Assembly: GCF_009766085.1 (NCBI RefSeq)
Contig: NZ_LMUF01000056.1
Coordinates: forward strand, 96,640 to 151,641
From: Burkholderia sp. S171
GTDB taxonomy: Bacteria > Pseudomonadota > Gammaproteobacteria > Burkholderiales > Burkholderiaceae
Direction: 5' to 3'
Length of the DNA: 55,002 nt
Numbering within the stretch: the stretch's first letter is position 1; each line of letters opens with the position of its first letter. Below are positions 1 to 9,850 of the stretch, one piece after another. Under the pieces are notes generated by a model. That model was not told where the DNA came from. It did no database searches and saw nothing but the letters and a program-made list of their open reading frames with translations. The position numbers were made by a program, and so were the translations under genes.

Positions 1-420
1 CCCGAAGCCGCGCAACTGGTGCTGCAGGCGTCGAGCATGGGGCGTGGTGGCGAGATCTTTATCCTGGATATGGGTGAGCCGGTACGGATCGTGGATCTGG
101 CGCGGGATCTGATCCGGTTGTACGGGTTCACGGAGGAGCAGATCCGGATCGTGTTCACGGGCCTGCGACCGGGCGAAAAGCTGTACGAAGAATTGCTTGC
201 CGACGACGAGACGACCACCCGCACGCCGCATCCGAAACTGCGGATCGCGCAGGCGCGAGAGGTGCCGAATCACTTCCTCGATGAATTGCTGCCGTGGCTG
301 ATGCAGCATCGTGTGCTGGCAGATGAAGAAGTGCGGCGTGACCTGCGCCGCTGGGTGCCGGAGTATCAGACGACCATGCCGCCGGTTTTGACGAGCGTTC
401 AATCGATTCGAAACGGTTGA
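1..420 (+). CDS. CapD/WbpM-like nucleotide-sugar epimerase/dehydratase, C-terminal part (gene starts before the window)
   Basis: The reading frame is open from base 1 and ends in TGA at 418-420, giving the last 139 residues of a polysaccharide biosynthesis protein of the CapD/FlaA1/WbpM family. The visible part holds the family's C-terminal motifs: a GEIFILDMGEPV segment, the LARDLIRLYG helix and an FTGLRPGEKLYEEL block. These inner-membrane enzymes dehydrate or epimerise UDP-linked sugars used in surface glycans. The Rossmann and catalytic parts lie outside the window, so activity cannot be judged. The same protein end recurs at 23.2-23.8 kb: identical in amino acids apart from the last dozen residues, with only silent base changes before that. 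The family call is firm; the exact substrate is unknown. Confidence 0.9.
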   Translation, partial: PEAAQLVLQASSMGRGGEIFILDMGEPVRIVDLARDLIRLYGFTEEQIRIVFTGLRPGEKLYEELLADDETTTRTPHPKLRIAQAREVPNHFLDELLPWLMQHRVLADEEVRRDLRRWVPEYQTTMPPVLTSVQSIRNG

Positions 421-901
421 GTTCGCCCCTGAATTGTCTGATGCCGTAACGGACGCATGCGGTAGCAAAGCGAAGAGCAAGCCAGTGTGACGAGAGTGCT
501 ATGGGTCAACGTGACGTCCATCTCTTCCTCAAAGCCCCGGGCTTTCTTCACGGACTTCGAACTCAGTGGGTGGAACTACTCATAACCGATACGGCGATCA
601 TTGCGGCTGCCTCGCGTCGGGTATCGGTATCGACGATTCCGGTCGTTGGCGAAGCGAAGATTCTTTACTGCCAGACCGAACCGAGTCGCATTTCGTGACG
701 TTCGGCCTTTTCCTCCGTTCCTCTCGGCCTTTGCGATTTTCGCCCTGGTTGCTTTGCCGGTTTGACGTTAAGCCGCGATGGCATGCCATCGCCCCTTTCA
801 ATCGTCTCTCACCCATAAGTAACTGATTTTAAATGTTATTGCAGATGATTGTAAATTTATGTTTATGCCGTAAAGGACGTAAATTTTCGTTTTTTTCGTA
901 A
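421..901. other. Intergenic/decayed stretch, no supported gene
   Basis: About 480 bases after the capD end. Short open frames exist on both strands but none has a ribosome-binding site or a recognisable product. The last 70 bases before 901 are AT-rich and could hold a promoter. Confidence 0.5.
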
Positions 902-985
902 ATGATAAGCGCTGAAAAATTCTTCACGATCACGGACCTGGAAATCGCGATCAACTATTGGCGATCGATGGGCCTCAGGCCGACC
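902..985 (+). pseudogene. Possible DUF3717-type N-terminal remnant
   Basis: The frame starting at ATG 902 reads FFTITDLEIAINYWRS, which resembles the start of small Burkholderia DUF3717 proteins (ITDLEAAINYWR-type motif). After about 22 residues the resemblance ends, and the rest of the frame has no family features. No good ribosome-binding site precedes the ATG. It is most likely a truncated leftover; the short match makes this tentative. Confidence 0.3.
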
Positions 986-1290
986 TGTCATGCCTCTTTT
1001 TGGGCGATCTCATCAATCTTAGATGCAGCGTTAATTTCATTGCCATTCCACGACTCGCCTGTCTGCGAAACATCCGACCGGGCTGGTGCGGAGGGGGTAG
1101 CTTCGCGTATGAGAGCGGGAACTTCGCTTAGCCGGTAGTGGTAATTTTCGTGCTACCGCTATAAGCGACTCAACAAAACGCTGGGAGCTCGTGCGGTTAG
1201 CGCATAACAAAAAAGCCGCACCCGTTAAGGTGCGGCCTTGGCGCTTAATGTCGTCAAACACTACGACTTCGGCGAACTATCGTTCGAGCA

Positions 1291-1398
1291 TCACTTCCCA
1301 TGTCGTTCTCGTTCCGACCTTCGGCCATTGTGAGATGTCCATCCAAAGAAGATCGCAAGAACGACAGCAAGCACGATCGTAAAAATTGAGGCTCCCAT
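1291..1398 (-). CDS. Tiny single-pass membrane protein (35 aa)
   Basis: On the minus strand ATG 1398 opens a 35-codon frame. Residues 4-19 form one hydrophobic helix (SIFTIVLAVVLAIFFG), followed by a strongly basic and polar tail (GRRSERERHGK). A textbook GGAGGA ribosome-binding site lies about 6 nt upstream, inside the end of the preceding gene, whose TGA is only 2 nt before this ATG. That argues for translational coupling. Such N-in single-helix peptides often act as regulators or subunits of membrane complexes, but the family is not recognised and function is unknown. Confidence 0.55.
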   Translation of the reverse strand: MGASIFTIVLAVVLAIFFGWTSHNGRRSERERHGK

Positions 1399-1400
1399 GA

Positions 1401-1868
1401 TCAGTCCTCCTTGATGCAATAAAAGCCGACTGCCCATAAAAGCAGTGCTGATATAGTCAGACTGCCTGTCTGCGCGATTGCATGCCCATTCCAGGTCGTC
1501 GTGGAAAGCGCGCTGAGCGCGGCACCTATGAACGATGCAGCACTTAGCAGGTGAAGAAGATGGCCATTCTGCTCCCGCTGATCTTTTGATGGGAAGGCCA
1601 GCGACCGCAAGCCGCTTCGACGCGTTGCTGTACTCACATCAGGAACCTTGACACGGAATGTCCCGGTTGTGTCGACTGCTACCGCTAACATGCAGCCTTG
1701 ATATTCGAGACTGAAACTTGACGACGTTTCGCTCTTATCCATTTCCTTCATCACATCTCTTAAGCGGGGTGGAAGCAAAACTTCGCCCGTTTGTACATCT
1801 AGCGACACGCGGTCGATGACATTCGTGCCACAGGGGTATTGAATTTTCGCTTTGGCAAGCTTCATCAT
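1401..1868 (-). CDS. Hypothetical protein with two C-terminal membrane helices
   Basis: A 155-aa protein not recognised by family. Residues 1-105 are soluble and mixed in charge; two hydrophobic segments follow at about 109-127 and 131-151, with a short tail ending KED. It sits in the middle of a three-gene leftward unit: its ATG overlaps the upstream stop (ATGA) and its own stop lies 2 nt before the next start. The ribosome-binding site GGGAGA is close to the doubled ATGATG start. The tight packing supports a real, co-translated set. The soluble part would face the cytoplasm if the helix pair forms a hairpin. No function is inferred. Confidence 0.6.
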   Translation of the reverse strand: MMKLAKAKIQYPCGTNVIDRVSLDVQTGEVLLPPRLRDVMKEMDKSETSSSFSLEYQGCMLAVAVDTTGTFRVKVPDVSTATRRSGLRSLAFPSKDQREQNGHLLHLLSAASFIGAALSALSTTTWNGHAIAQTGSLTISALLLWAVGFYCIKED

Positions 1869-2029
1869 TTGTCTCCCTGATTTTCATTGTGATCACGAGC
1901 GATACGCTCAGGCGTGCGTGGTTCGCGCCCGATGCTACGGTGTATGTCGCAGACCGCTCGATAAAACATTGCCGCGTGACGCACGCGAGCGCCGCCACGA
2001 ACCGCATATAAGGACTTGATGATTTTCAC
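1865..2029 (-). CDS. Small basic protein (54 aa), first gene of a micro-operon
   Basis: GTG 2029 opens a 54-codon frame preceded by a GAGG ribosome-binding site 7 nt upstream. The product is very basic and rich in arginine and histidine (for example RGGARVRHAAMFYRAVCDIHRS), with an acidic/polar end. Its TGA overlaps the ATG of the 155-aa membrane protein gene by four bases, which is the main evidence that it is translated. It could be a nucleic-acid-binding or regulatory peptide, but this is only composition-based. A pair of competing hairpins lies 22-52 nt upstream in the presumed mRNA leader. Confidence 0.5.
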   Translation of the reverse strand: MKIIKSLYAVRGGARVRHAAMFYRAVCDIHRSIGREPRTPERIARDHNENQGDK

Positions 2030-2050
2030 GATTTGACCTCAAAGAATACG

Positions 2051-2081
2051 AGGTGGTCCCTTGCGGGAACCACCCGCAAGG
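2051..2081 (-). promoter_or_regulatory. Two mutually exclusive hairpins in the leader of the micro-operon
   Basis: Arms 2059-2067 (CCTTGCGGG) and 2073-2081 (CCCGCAAGG) are perfectly complementary over 9 bp with a 5-nt loop. The left arm and loop can instead pair as GTGGTCCC/GGGAACCAC with one bulge. The two structures cannot coexist. The site lies just upstream of the GTG at 2029 on the minus strand. It may be an attenuator, a protein-binding stem or simply a repeat. Confidence 0.4.
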
Positions 2082-4522
2082 AAAGCGTCGTCATGTGGGA
2101 ACGACGCCATGTATCGGTAGGAGATCGGACAGATCGACCCACCGGGAAATACGCATTGGTGATTGCTGTCACTCGCCGATTTACGACAGATGAAGTTTGG
2201 GTGCGCGCTTGGCATGAAACAGCGATGCAAGGCCGCGAAACGGCACATCATCCAGCACAAAAACGCGTCAAATACGCTGGAACGCAAGCGAGCGTGAACA
2301 TGTTTTGCGACTGCGTAGGAAGCTAAAGGGTAAGACACGTACCGGGAAGCGTCTTGCACAAAAGGACGGGCAAGGCAGGAAGCCACCAGCGAGCTGGTCT
2401 GCTTGGATCGATGCGCAATAGCGCGGGAATGGAGACAGTCTATGCCGTGGCGGCGTCGCGCAAGAAGCGAAAAGCTTGCAATTTATATAGCGCTTTTCGC
2501 GTGCTGCGTTCAAACGATGGCGGCCAGTTGGATTGATCTACAGTCTTTCCGACTCCTACCAGGTGCTGACGTTTTCTTATTTGACAGCCTCGGTATTCCC
2601 CGGCATCTATGATATCAACTGCTATGACGGGATCAGGCTGCGGCCCTATTGCCGGGGGAGGCTCGTCCCAAGCGTCCGTTGTGCGGAGTCACGCAGCAAG
2701 TGCCTGATGAGCATGAAACCCAGCGTGTCGTAATAATAATTGGCTTGATCTTATGTTGAGCTCGGCGATTGTTGTCGGCGGTGCAAAACCGGTACCAAAT
2801 GGCGGCGAGAATGCGCTTTTATGGGGGCGGCTTAGGTCGCCCCCAACACCAGCATATTGTCCCTTCGCGACGTCAAGGAGCCGTGTGCTGGTTTCGAAGA
2901 TGATTTTGCTAGGATCTTCCTACGCGTACATGCCGGGAGCCGTCGTGAGCGCCGCTGGCGCTGGTTTTTAAAGAGACGCACGGCAACCCCTGTTGAACGG
3001 GTAGCTTGAAACAGCCCGCATCTAGTTTTCTCGCTCGAAAGACTGAGAGATTTAAGCGTCTTTGGGAAGCCATGCACAGAATATGTTAGGAGGGGTCAGA
3101 TTTCGGACAATGGGCTTTATCGTGATATTGCTCACTCCTCAGAAAGCCCACGAATAATGCGAGCTTTCCGTCCCAATGAATCTCCCTTATGTGGCGATGC
3201 CTAGTTTCCCCGCGCTTTCCTCGCCTCGAGTGATGAGGGGAATCGGAGCATTTGCGTCCATCACTCATCAGCCCCGGAAATAGGGTAAAACTCTTTGTAA
3301 TCAAGTGACTACCGGTTTCAATCCACGAAAACGGACGTTATCATGATATGTTCCAATTTGGTGCATAAGATCAAGCTTCACCGCCTCCGTCCCCCGCAAC
3401 GATCGATGTCTTCATCATTCATAGTGCAAAAGTCGCCGGTTGGCCAAGCTGCCTTGGGCGATTGCCAGGGCGTCATTTGGCGCCTGGATTCTTGAAGCAC
3501 GCGATTTTCCGCCTGCATCAGTATTCATCGAACCTGCACCACTACTGGAACAGCCGCCATGAGCCGACCAGAATCCCTTCCTGTTTCTCGGCTGCCGAAG
3601 CAGACGCTTCACCATAGTGGTCCCCGAAACTGCAATGCGGCAGGGCTGGCTTCCGGAGGTCAGGTGCGGCTAGGTCTTGCCGGAGGCTAACACGCCTGTC
3701 GCCATGTACTGTGAGCGCCCTGGCGTCGGATCCGACGATCACGGCTTGAGCGCCGATTTTTGGGTGCGGCGAGAGGGGCGGCCCCAATGGCTGGCGCTCG
3801 GCGAGCAAAGCGAGCCGATGCCTGCCGAGGATGCTTCTGCCAATACGTCAAATTTCATCCAAATCACCAGCACGGCCGACCTCGAGGAGTACCGCGTCTG
3901 GATCCCAGAACTGGATGTCATTGCTGCCTTATCTGAACGCCGGCAAGCGGTTGATTGATGCCGCACTGGCGAACGCCGTCATCGGTTTTTTTCGAAAGCG
4001 AAGCTTCGTTCGTTCGATTTAGGCAGCAATTCGCCCAATCCGATCCTGTCTTGATCCGCATCGCAGCGATTGCGGGCTCGCACTCTAGCTACCTCCTAGG
4101 CCGGCGCGAAACGAGCCGCCCAAAACAGAGCCGTCATTGACCGATTAACGTGTCGGCCGGTGCCGTATATCTGAGCGGAAGATTAAACAGTCATGCAAAC
4201 AACGACTTCGGAAAGCTCTCGATAAGTTTTCCACAGAACTGTCCACCCAATCGGTGGCTAAGTGGGAGTGGTGCAATCTTTCCTTAGTTGGAAATCAGGA
4301 ACAAGGCGATCGCTTGGCGCATGGGCACACGGCCACGATATTCATCCCAACGACGATTCATTTCAATAAAAATCGCAAAGATTGGTGATCGATACTTCGT
4401 CATGCTTGACTTTGTTTTGGAACTGAGAAGGTGGGTTATCACATCTGATCCTTCTTCGACATGTTCCACTCCTTTTGTCTTTGCCGTGTTTTTCGCCCCA
4501 TTGCCGCCTCTCATAAGCGCCC
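2082..4522. other. Non-coding or decayed DNA, no supported gene
   Basis: Nearly 2.4 kb in which I find only short overlapping open frames on both strands without start signals or recognisable products. Base composition drifts between GC-rich and AT-rich patches, as expected for degraded mobile DNA. A frame at 3677-3958 (93 aa) is the longest that looks protein-like, but nothing in it is recognisable. Confidence 0.5.
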
Positions 4523-4547
4523 GGCTAACCCCGCGCATGGGTTAGCC
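4523..4547. repeat. Perfect 9-bp inverted repeat (hairpin)
   Basis: GGCTAACCC at 4523-4531 and GGGTTAGCC at 4539-4547 are exact inverse complements around a 7-nt loop. There is no T-run on either side, so a classical intrinsic terminator is unlikely. It may be an operator or a factor-dependent terminator. Confidence 0.45.
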
Positions 4548-4657
4548 GCCTGTCTCACGAATATCGCGCCCAGCATTGCGTTCGCCTCGGGTCGCAACGA
4601 CTCGACGAGCCTGACCGGCCTCGCATACGCCAACATCGGTTCTACCGGTCGTTGCAA

Positions 4658-4906
4658 ATGAAGAATCCGACGCAATTAGGAGCGGTGGCAAGGAGGGCGA
4701 AAGCGCGTCCGTCCCGTCTTGCAGACGAAGAGCTAGATCATCTCGAAAAAGTCGTGCGGCTTATGATGCACGCAGACCGATACACGCCGATACACGGACT
4801 GGATATAGCTTATTGGCGCAGACGGTTTGCTCTGATTGAAAGTTCGTTCGAGTTGCTTCCGGTTCAAAGGTCTCGAATGAGGGCGCTGCTTGCTTCGCTT
4901 GGTTGA
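4658..4906 (+). CDS. Hypothetical protein (82 aa)
   Basis: From ATG 4658 the frame encodes a helical-looking 82-aa protein with a basic N-terminus (RRAKARPSRLADEELDHLEK) and a C-terminal segment with the pattern YWRRR..LIESSFELLPVQRSRMRALLASL. That pattern resembles compact helical accessory proteins in Burkholderia genomes, but I cannot name a family. No strong ribosome-binding site is visible. The in-frame TTG at 4652 is an alternative start. Its regular residue pattern makes it more convincing than neighbouring frames. Confidence 0.4.
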   Translation: MKNPTQLGAVARRAKARPSRLADEELDHLEKVVRLMMHADRYTPIHGLDIAYWRRRFALIESSFELLPVQRSRMRALLASLG

Positions 4907-5277
4907 CTCCGCCCGCGTACACCCAGTACACCCATAACTCGTTACCTTCCGCGCCGCGCGAAATGCGCGCTGCAAAGGCCGGATATGATGACGCTTTTGC
5001 TGTACGCGTTTCTCTCGGGTCGAGCAGAACGGGATCGATCGTACTCGAAAAATTGGCGGCGTTGATGCCGCCCATGGTTAGTCAACGCACGCCATTGATT
5101 AGGTGTCGAACCGCTCGGTGAGCGATATTTTGACGGTCGCCGTACCTACGAAGATCTAGCAGGATTTTGAAAGTTAAAATTTAGGCATACTTGACTTTGA
5201 ATTAAACCTGCGATGATGGGTTGTGGCTTGGCTGACCGATGACGGAGCAGCGAAGCAAGCCCTCAAAAGGAAAGCGC
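4907..5277. other. Intergenic region, no supported gene
   Basis: About 370 bases. The last 120 bases before the small membrane-protein genes contain an AT-rich patch (around 5165-5205) that could hold their promoter. No clear -35/-10 pair can be assigned. Confidence 0.4.
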
Positions 5278-5421
5278 ATGAACCTCTTCAACGCAGCAGC
5301 ACATCTAGACTGGATTCGCACCGTGAGCTTTTGGCTCTTAATCGGCATCGCGACTACGGCATGGGAATCCGCAATGCCCTTCGGCTGTGCCCTGGCGGCG
5401 AGATACGGGAGGAAGCCATGA
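5278..5421 (+). CDS. Small membrane-associated protein (47 aa), upstream partner
   Basis: ATG 5278 follows an AAAAGGAAAGCGC leader with a usable ribosome-binding site, and the 47-codon frame ends at TGA 5419-5421. That stop overlaps the ATG of the next gene as ATGA. Residues about 10-30 are moderately hydrophobic and tryptophan-containing (IRTVSFWLLIGIATTAWE), consistent with one membrane helix, and the tail is basic (ARYGRKP). A longer version from ATG 5239 is possible. The start/stop overlap is the best evidence for real translation. Family unknown. Confidence 0.45.
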   Translation: MNLFNAAAHLDWIRTVSFWLLIGIATTAWESAMPFGCALAARYGRKP

Positions 5422-5672
5422 ACACAGCACGTCTGCTCAGCACAGGCTTCATGCAATTGCACCCGAAGGTTCGCCGCTTTATCATCGGCCTGGTCTTTTA
5501 TCTGCTGTGGTACGTCGACATGAGGTACTTCGCCCATTCAGCGCTTGGCCCATGGATCTCCGGCGTCACGCTGATGGTCTTTTTCTGGGCGTGGGGATTT
5601 TGGACCTTGGTCTACATCTTCATGCTGGGACTGCTTTCCTTCGTGCGCTTCTATCTGATCTTCCTGCGATGA
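5418..5672 (+). CDS. Small integral membrane protein (84 aa)
   Basis: ATG 5418 is preceded by GGGAGGAAGCC, a strong ribosome-binding site. The 84-aa product is rich in aromatic residues and has two to three hydrophobic helices: roughly 20-36 (FIIGLVFYLLWYVDM), 46-64 (WISGVTLMVFFWAWGFW) and 65-83 (LVYIFMLGLLSFVRF). It follows the 47-aa gene with a four-base overlap, so the two are probably made in fixed proportion. Function unknown. A frame running through from 5223 also covers it, but lacks this start signal. Confidence 0.5.
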   Translation: MNTARLLSTGFMQLHPKVRRFIIGLVFYLLWYVDMRYFAHSALGPWISGVTLMVFFWAWGFWTLVYIFMLGLLSFVRFYLIFLR

Positions 5673-5694
5673 AACACGCTGGGATTTCTGGAAG

Positions 5695-5718
5695 AAAAAA
5701 GCCGGCAAGTCGGTTTTT
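5695..5718 (+). terminator. Weak terminator-like hairpin
   Basis: An A-run, CCG, a six-base loop, CGG and a T-run form a short stem with one bulged G, 23 nt after the stop of the small membrane-protein gene. The T-tract fits termination in the forward direction. The stem has only three GC pairs, so this is tentative. Confidence 0.3.
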
Positions 5719-7584
5719 CAACAGGGCAATTTGGAGGGCGGTGGGACGTGGTGTGAGTGCGCTTGATGAACGAAGGAACGCAGCGGGCAAGGTTACCACC
5801 GTGCGAACACCCTGTGCGGGACGCACTTTCTGATCACAGGCGGAGGCAATGCAGGAGGCTTAGCGAGCCCTACGGGATAGATAAGACAGTCGCTAAAAAT
5901 GATTGTGAAGGTGCGGGAAAGAATGGATTAGTCGTCATTTCCCATATCGTCGAGGGCACCATCGACATTGACGTTGGCGGGCACGGTGGGGGACGATACC
6001 ACGCGATCAGCCGCAGAACGGCGTGCAAGCGGATGGCACGTGGAGTACGAATAAACTGGACGAAACGGGGGTGTCTGTCTTGCCTCTAAGCTTACCGATG
6101 GCTTACCGTCGGGTTGAGTCCAGTGACCTTCGAAAATGGCATGCCATCGCGTAAAAGCGGTAAAGCTCACTAAAAACGTATAGCTTAGCGGCGCCATAAC
6201 CGCTCAAAGATGTGCTAGGTATTCGCTAGAGTATTCGCTATATTGCGGCTTTTCATCTTATCTCTCTATTGCATGGCGTCGGCTGGCGAGTGTTTCAAAG
6301 CGACGGCGACCAAAGAAAGCAGTATGGACGGATACGGCAGCGAGATTGTGCTCGTATCTGCTCTTGCAGAAGGCCTTCAAGACCCGGTGCCAACACGCGT
6401 TCCCAGTATTCAGGTCTGCTATTGAAACGCTCTAGTGCATGAAGCCGTGAAGCGTTGAACCCGGCTGGACGCCGCAGCGAGCTGCAACGCGCGCGGGCAT
6501 TTCCTTGATTTGGCCAAGCGTCGGACAACCCGCTTATGCGAAGGCCGTGAGTGGATTGACTATTTGACTATACGATGGCATCGATCAGAGAGCGACACTT
6601 GCACCGGTTCAGCCGTACCAGAATAGAATGCTCAGTCGTCGGGAACTAAGCTTACATGATGCTCGACCCGTTGGGTGGGCGACTGACCACGCGATAGACC
6701 GAATATGGAGGAACCGGAGCAGGTATCTGCTCCCTTGCAGAATGCGTATTGGTGAGCTTTCTGGGTTACCCCCATCAACAGGTTGCATCTAGCCTTTGCT
6801 CCTAACGCCTGGTTTGTTCAAAAAATCACGCGCAGGTAGCGCTCTGAATTGGCTCTCGCCTATCGCTGCCTTTTCAATAGCCAATATCTTCGAGCTGCGG
6901 CCCCGTTACCGATACGCGGTGTTCGCAAGGTCTCCTCTCCGCTCGGGTCGTTTTTGCACTGATTGCTCGGCGATTTTTCCCATGTTGGCCTCGCCCCCCA
7001 ATCAATCGCTCGCGCTAAGAATTCAAGCGATGCCGACGCTCGCAGGGCCATTCGGTCCAACCAACCCACGTTCACATAGCGATCGGCAAATACAGTGAGT
7101 GGGTCTGTAAGAGGACTCGCTCCTGTTCGCGAGACACGTGTTGCCACACGGGGCATGTTCGTTTTAAGAACTCTCTGAGCCGCTGCGGCAGTCTTTGAGC
7201 GAAAGGCATAGCAAATTTGCGAGCATTCCAAGTTCTTCGGGCTGCGCGTAGCGTTACGATCTTTTCATACCCCGCGCCATCGACGCATCGACCTGAGCCT
7301 TATGGCCCCAACTTGCCCAAAGCGCTTTCGAAGAAAGCCATCTCATTTACAGACGTCGCTGACGTCAATTCAATGCTTGACTCGCGTGTGTCCAAGTACC
7401 GGACATTTCGCGCACATCTACCTCGCTGGATCGTCGTGCATATGACGCCCTGCGATGATCATGGAACGCGTGACCGGACTCACCGCGTCCCCGACCGTTC
7501 ACCTCGCCCCTTCAGCCTAGTCGCTGGGCGCGATGCAAGCTGCCCGACACACTGCGGCAACGATGCACCGGCCTGTCAGGGGCG
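5719..7584. other. Non-coding or decayed DNA, no supported gene
   Basis: About 1.9 kb with many short open frames but no start signals. A minus-strand frame at 6860-7231 has a protein-like stretch that seems to shift frame in the middle, suggesting an old coding region, but I cannot identify it. Confidence 0.45.
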
Positions 7585-7618
7585 GGAAACCATATGTACG
7601 TCTAACGTACGGGTTTCC
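7585..7618. repeat. Interrupted inverted repeat upstream of recombinase copy 1
   Basis: GGAAACC (7585-7591) pairs with GGTTTCC (7612-7618) and GTACGT (7596-7601) with ACGTAC (7605-7610), leaving an asymmetric internal loop and a 3-nt apical loop. About seven bases further right begins a block homologous to the one that follows the larger hairpin at 9851-9894. The two hairpins therefore occupy the same place relative to each recombinase unit, although their sequences differ. Confidence 0.5.
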
Positions 7619-8132
7619 GAAAATCTATCGATCGGCACGCGCAGCCGAACCCAAAATGCGCAAAAAGAATTGCTCAGTTGTCGCACATCGTGCGTCGGTT
7701 GAGTAGCCCAAGTCAGGTTGTGACCTGGGACTATCGGAGTGCAGCCGCTTCCCTGCATCTGGTAGATCAAACAGCAATCTCTAAAGTTCCGGAATGCAAG
7801 CGAGCAGTTTCATCCAACCACTCCGTCGTTTCGATCGGCACGACGGCTTACCTTACCCGAGGACCATAAAGGGAAAAATGCTTACAGCCAAGGTCACAAT
7901 ATTCGCGCGAACGGGAAGGGTCACTAGATTGTTTCATGTGAAGAACCGCGCACGGCCGGCTTCAGCGACAGGCGGCGCAGTAACTTCAGTGCACACTCAT
8001 GATGCTTGTCATTTGTGCTCTCGGCTTCGCCGCAGGCGTGCAGCCTTGCCCGTCGCCGGCTGACCAGCAAACAACGAACACGGCGCCTTGGTAGGCCGAC
8101 CTTAATTGAAAATTTTTCTTTATTGAAAACCT

Positions 8133-9158
8133 ATGTCCCGAAATCAGAATGTGGGCGGACAGGCGCGCTTACCCGAGCGTCTGGTAGAGGATCTGGTAGC
8201 GCTTATGTCGTCAAGCAGGCATGCAAGAGAAAAAACCGCAATACTGCTCGGCAAGGACTCGGACATGACATCCGAATCTGCGCTTGAGGTCCTGATCACC
8301 GGATTCAATGAGCTTCGTGCCGGGGGGTATGCATTGAGCTCGCCCTGGTATGTACGCGAAAAGCATATCCGTTATCTGATGCATCTGTGGATTGATAAGA
8401 GCGGGCAAGGCCCACCCGTTGTTCTAAGCAAGCTCACGCACTGGCGCAACCTCGCCAAGAAGATGCGCAAGGCTCCACTGCTCGAGATCGTCGACGATTA
8501 CATCAAAAAACCAAGTGGGTACGGCCGCCCTTATGCGCCGCGAACCGATAACGCTCAAGACAAACCGTACATTCAGGTGGATGATGTCGTGACGCGCTTG
8601 GCCGCGCAGGACCGTTGGGTGAGTGTTCAGGTCGAACTGCAATGCGCGTTCAATTTGCGACCCACAAGCAGCATGCTATTTCGGCCGTTGGAGTTTGTGC
8701 GGTTGTCAGGACAATTGCATATTCCTGATAGAGCGAGAAACGGCGGGGGCCGCGTAATAACGCTTGGTGAGCGCTGGCAATATGACCTGTTGCTGCGCGC
8801 GGCGCGCTTGTCCAGCCCGACGAATGGCGTCATGTATCCCGCGCCCTGGACATTGAAGGCGTGGTATCGCCACTACTACGACGTGTTGCGCTCTCAAGGT
8901 CTATCGCGCACGATTTGGGGTGTCACGATTAGTGGTCTGCGCGCGGCCTACGCGGAGCGCATGGCGAACCCGTCTCAGTCACTGGAGCACGCTGGTGATC
9001 TGTTTGTAGACCACGTCGAGTTGACGCGCAACAGCGACGTGCGTCGTGCGGCCATGCTACGCCTTGTCGAATCCGTTGGCGTGGGACTTACTGCTGAGTC
9101 GACGAAATACTCCTCGACGATTGCGCCAACGAGAGCACGAACGATTCCCAATTCTTAG
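8133..9158 (+). CDS. Tyrosine recombinase/integrase-like protein, probably catalytically dead
   Basis: A 341-aa protein related along its length to the recombinase at 10.1-11.3 kb and matching the architecture of Phage_integr_N/Integrase_1-type integrases. In the alignment it keeps the first catalytic arginine (about R176, in NLRPTSSM), the second arginine (R270) and the tyrosine (Y326). The active-site lysine is replaced (region 200-206, ARNGGGR), the HxxR histidine is serine (S267-G-L-R270) and the late histidine is valine (V317). It also lacks the C-terminal Fis-like helix-turn-helix of its neighbour. It may bind DNA or compete with the active copy, or be on the way to a pseudogene. The start ATG 8133 has no good ribosome-binding site. 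Confidence 0.65.
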   Translation: MSRNQNVGGQARLPERLVEDLVALMSSSRHAREKTAILLGKDSDMTSESALEVLITGFNELRAGGYALSSPWYVREKHIRYLMHLWIDKSGQGPPVVLSKLTHWRNLAKKMRKAPLLEIVDDYIKKPSGYGRPYAPRTDNAQDKPYIQVDDVVTRLAAQDRWVSVQVELQCAFNLRPTSSMLFRPLEFVRLSGQLHIPDRARNGGGRVITLGERWQYDLLLRAARLSSPTNGVMYPAPWTLKAWYRHYYDVLRSQGLSRTIWGVTISGLRAAYAERMANPSQSLEHAGDLFVDHVELTRNSDVRRAAMLRLVESVGVGLTAESTKYSSTIAPTRARTIPNS

Positions 9159-9850
9159 CGCGACGTGGCACAACGTGTGAACAGCAATGTGCATGAGGCT
9201 CAAATAAGGTCTGCGGCCCCGTTGGAAATTTTGTGTCAGGCGTTCGATAAATTTTTCAGAAACTAAACCTTGATAGGTTAGTGGGCGCTTTTTGAGCGCA
9301 TCAAGTCTCTACCATTTTCGCAGAGGAGAGCTATCTTGGTTGAAAGTGTTCAAGCTATTCATCGTTCTTGTCGCGCTGTAACGATGGTACGGTTGAAATT
9401 ATTTTCGCTTGAGCCATCGTATTACTGGGCTGTGCTCTATTCATTTACGCGCAGTCTATTTGCATAAACAGTCTGTCGTCCTCTTGCCGCGATTGAAAAT
9501 CAGCTTGCCAGTATCGGAGCCGAAGGCAGAGTGATTTTCGTGAGTGCTGCATGAGGCTGCGAATTGATGCACAGACGGTCCGCGACTATTGGCAGAGCGA
9601 CTACGCTTATTGCGCTGGACACGACATTGAACTGAGCGACGCTATTAACATCTCGGTCCACGTATTTTTATTCGTTCCACGGTGCTTCGGACCGCGCTGT
9701 GGATCGGGCTGTCCAACTACAGGAATGTGGAAACTGAGTACTCCGGACGACTGGTGGTTAGTTGGTCCGCGGTTGGTTTCGGAAACTACCTTCTACTGAG
9801 AGCGTGTCGGAGTGGACACTCGCGTTTAGGTCGACGCGAACCTGATGCAT
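9159..9850. other. Spacer between the tandem recombinase units
   Basis: About 690 bases with no convincing gene. An 82-aa frame at 9551-9799 has no start signal or recognisable content. A small GCGCT/AGCGC hairpin sits near 9287-9301. Confidence 0.4.

Noticed and set aside
1037..1261. 74-codon minus-strand frame downstream of the micro-operon
   Set aside because: No ribosome-binding site and no protein-like pattern.
2033..2326. 97-codon plus-strand frame
   Set aside because: No start signal, opposite the leader of a better supported minus-strand operon, no recognisable content.
4228..4250. TTTTCCACA and CTGTCCACC, possible DnaA-box-like sites
   Set aside because: Only one near-consensus box, no iterons and no replication gene nearby.
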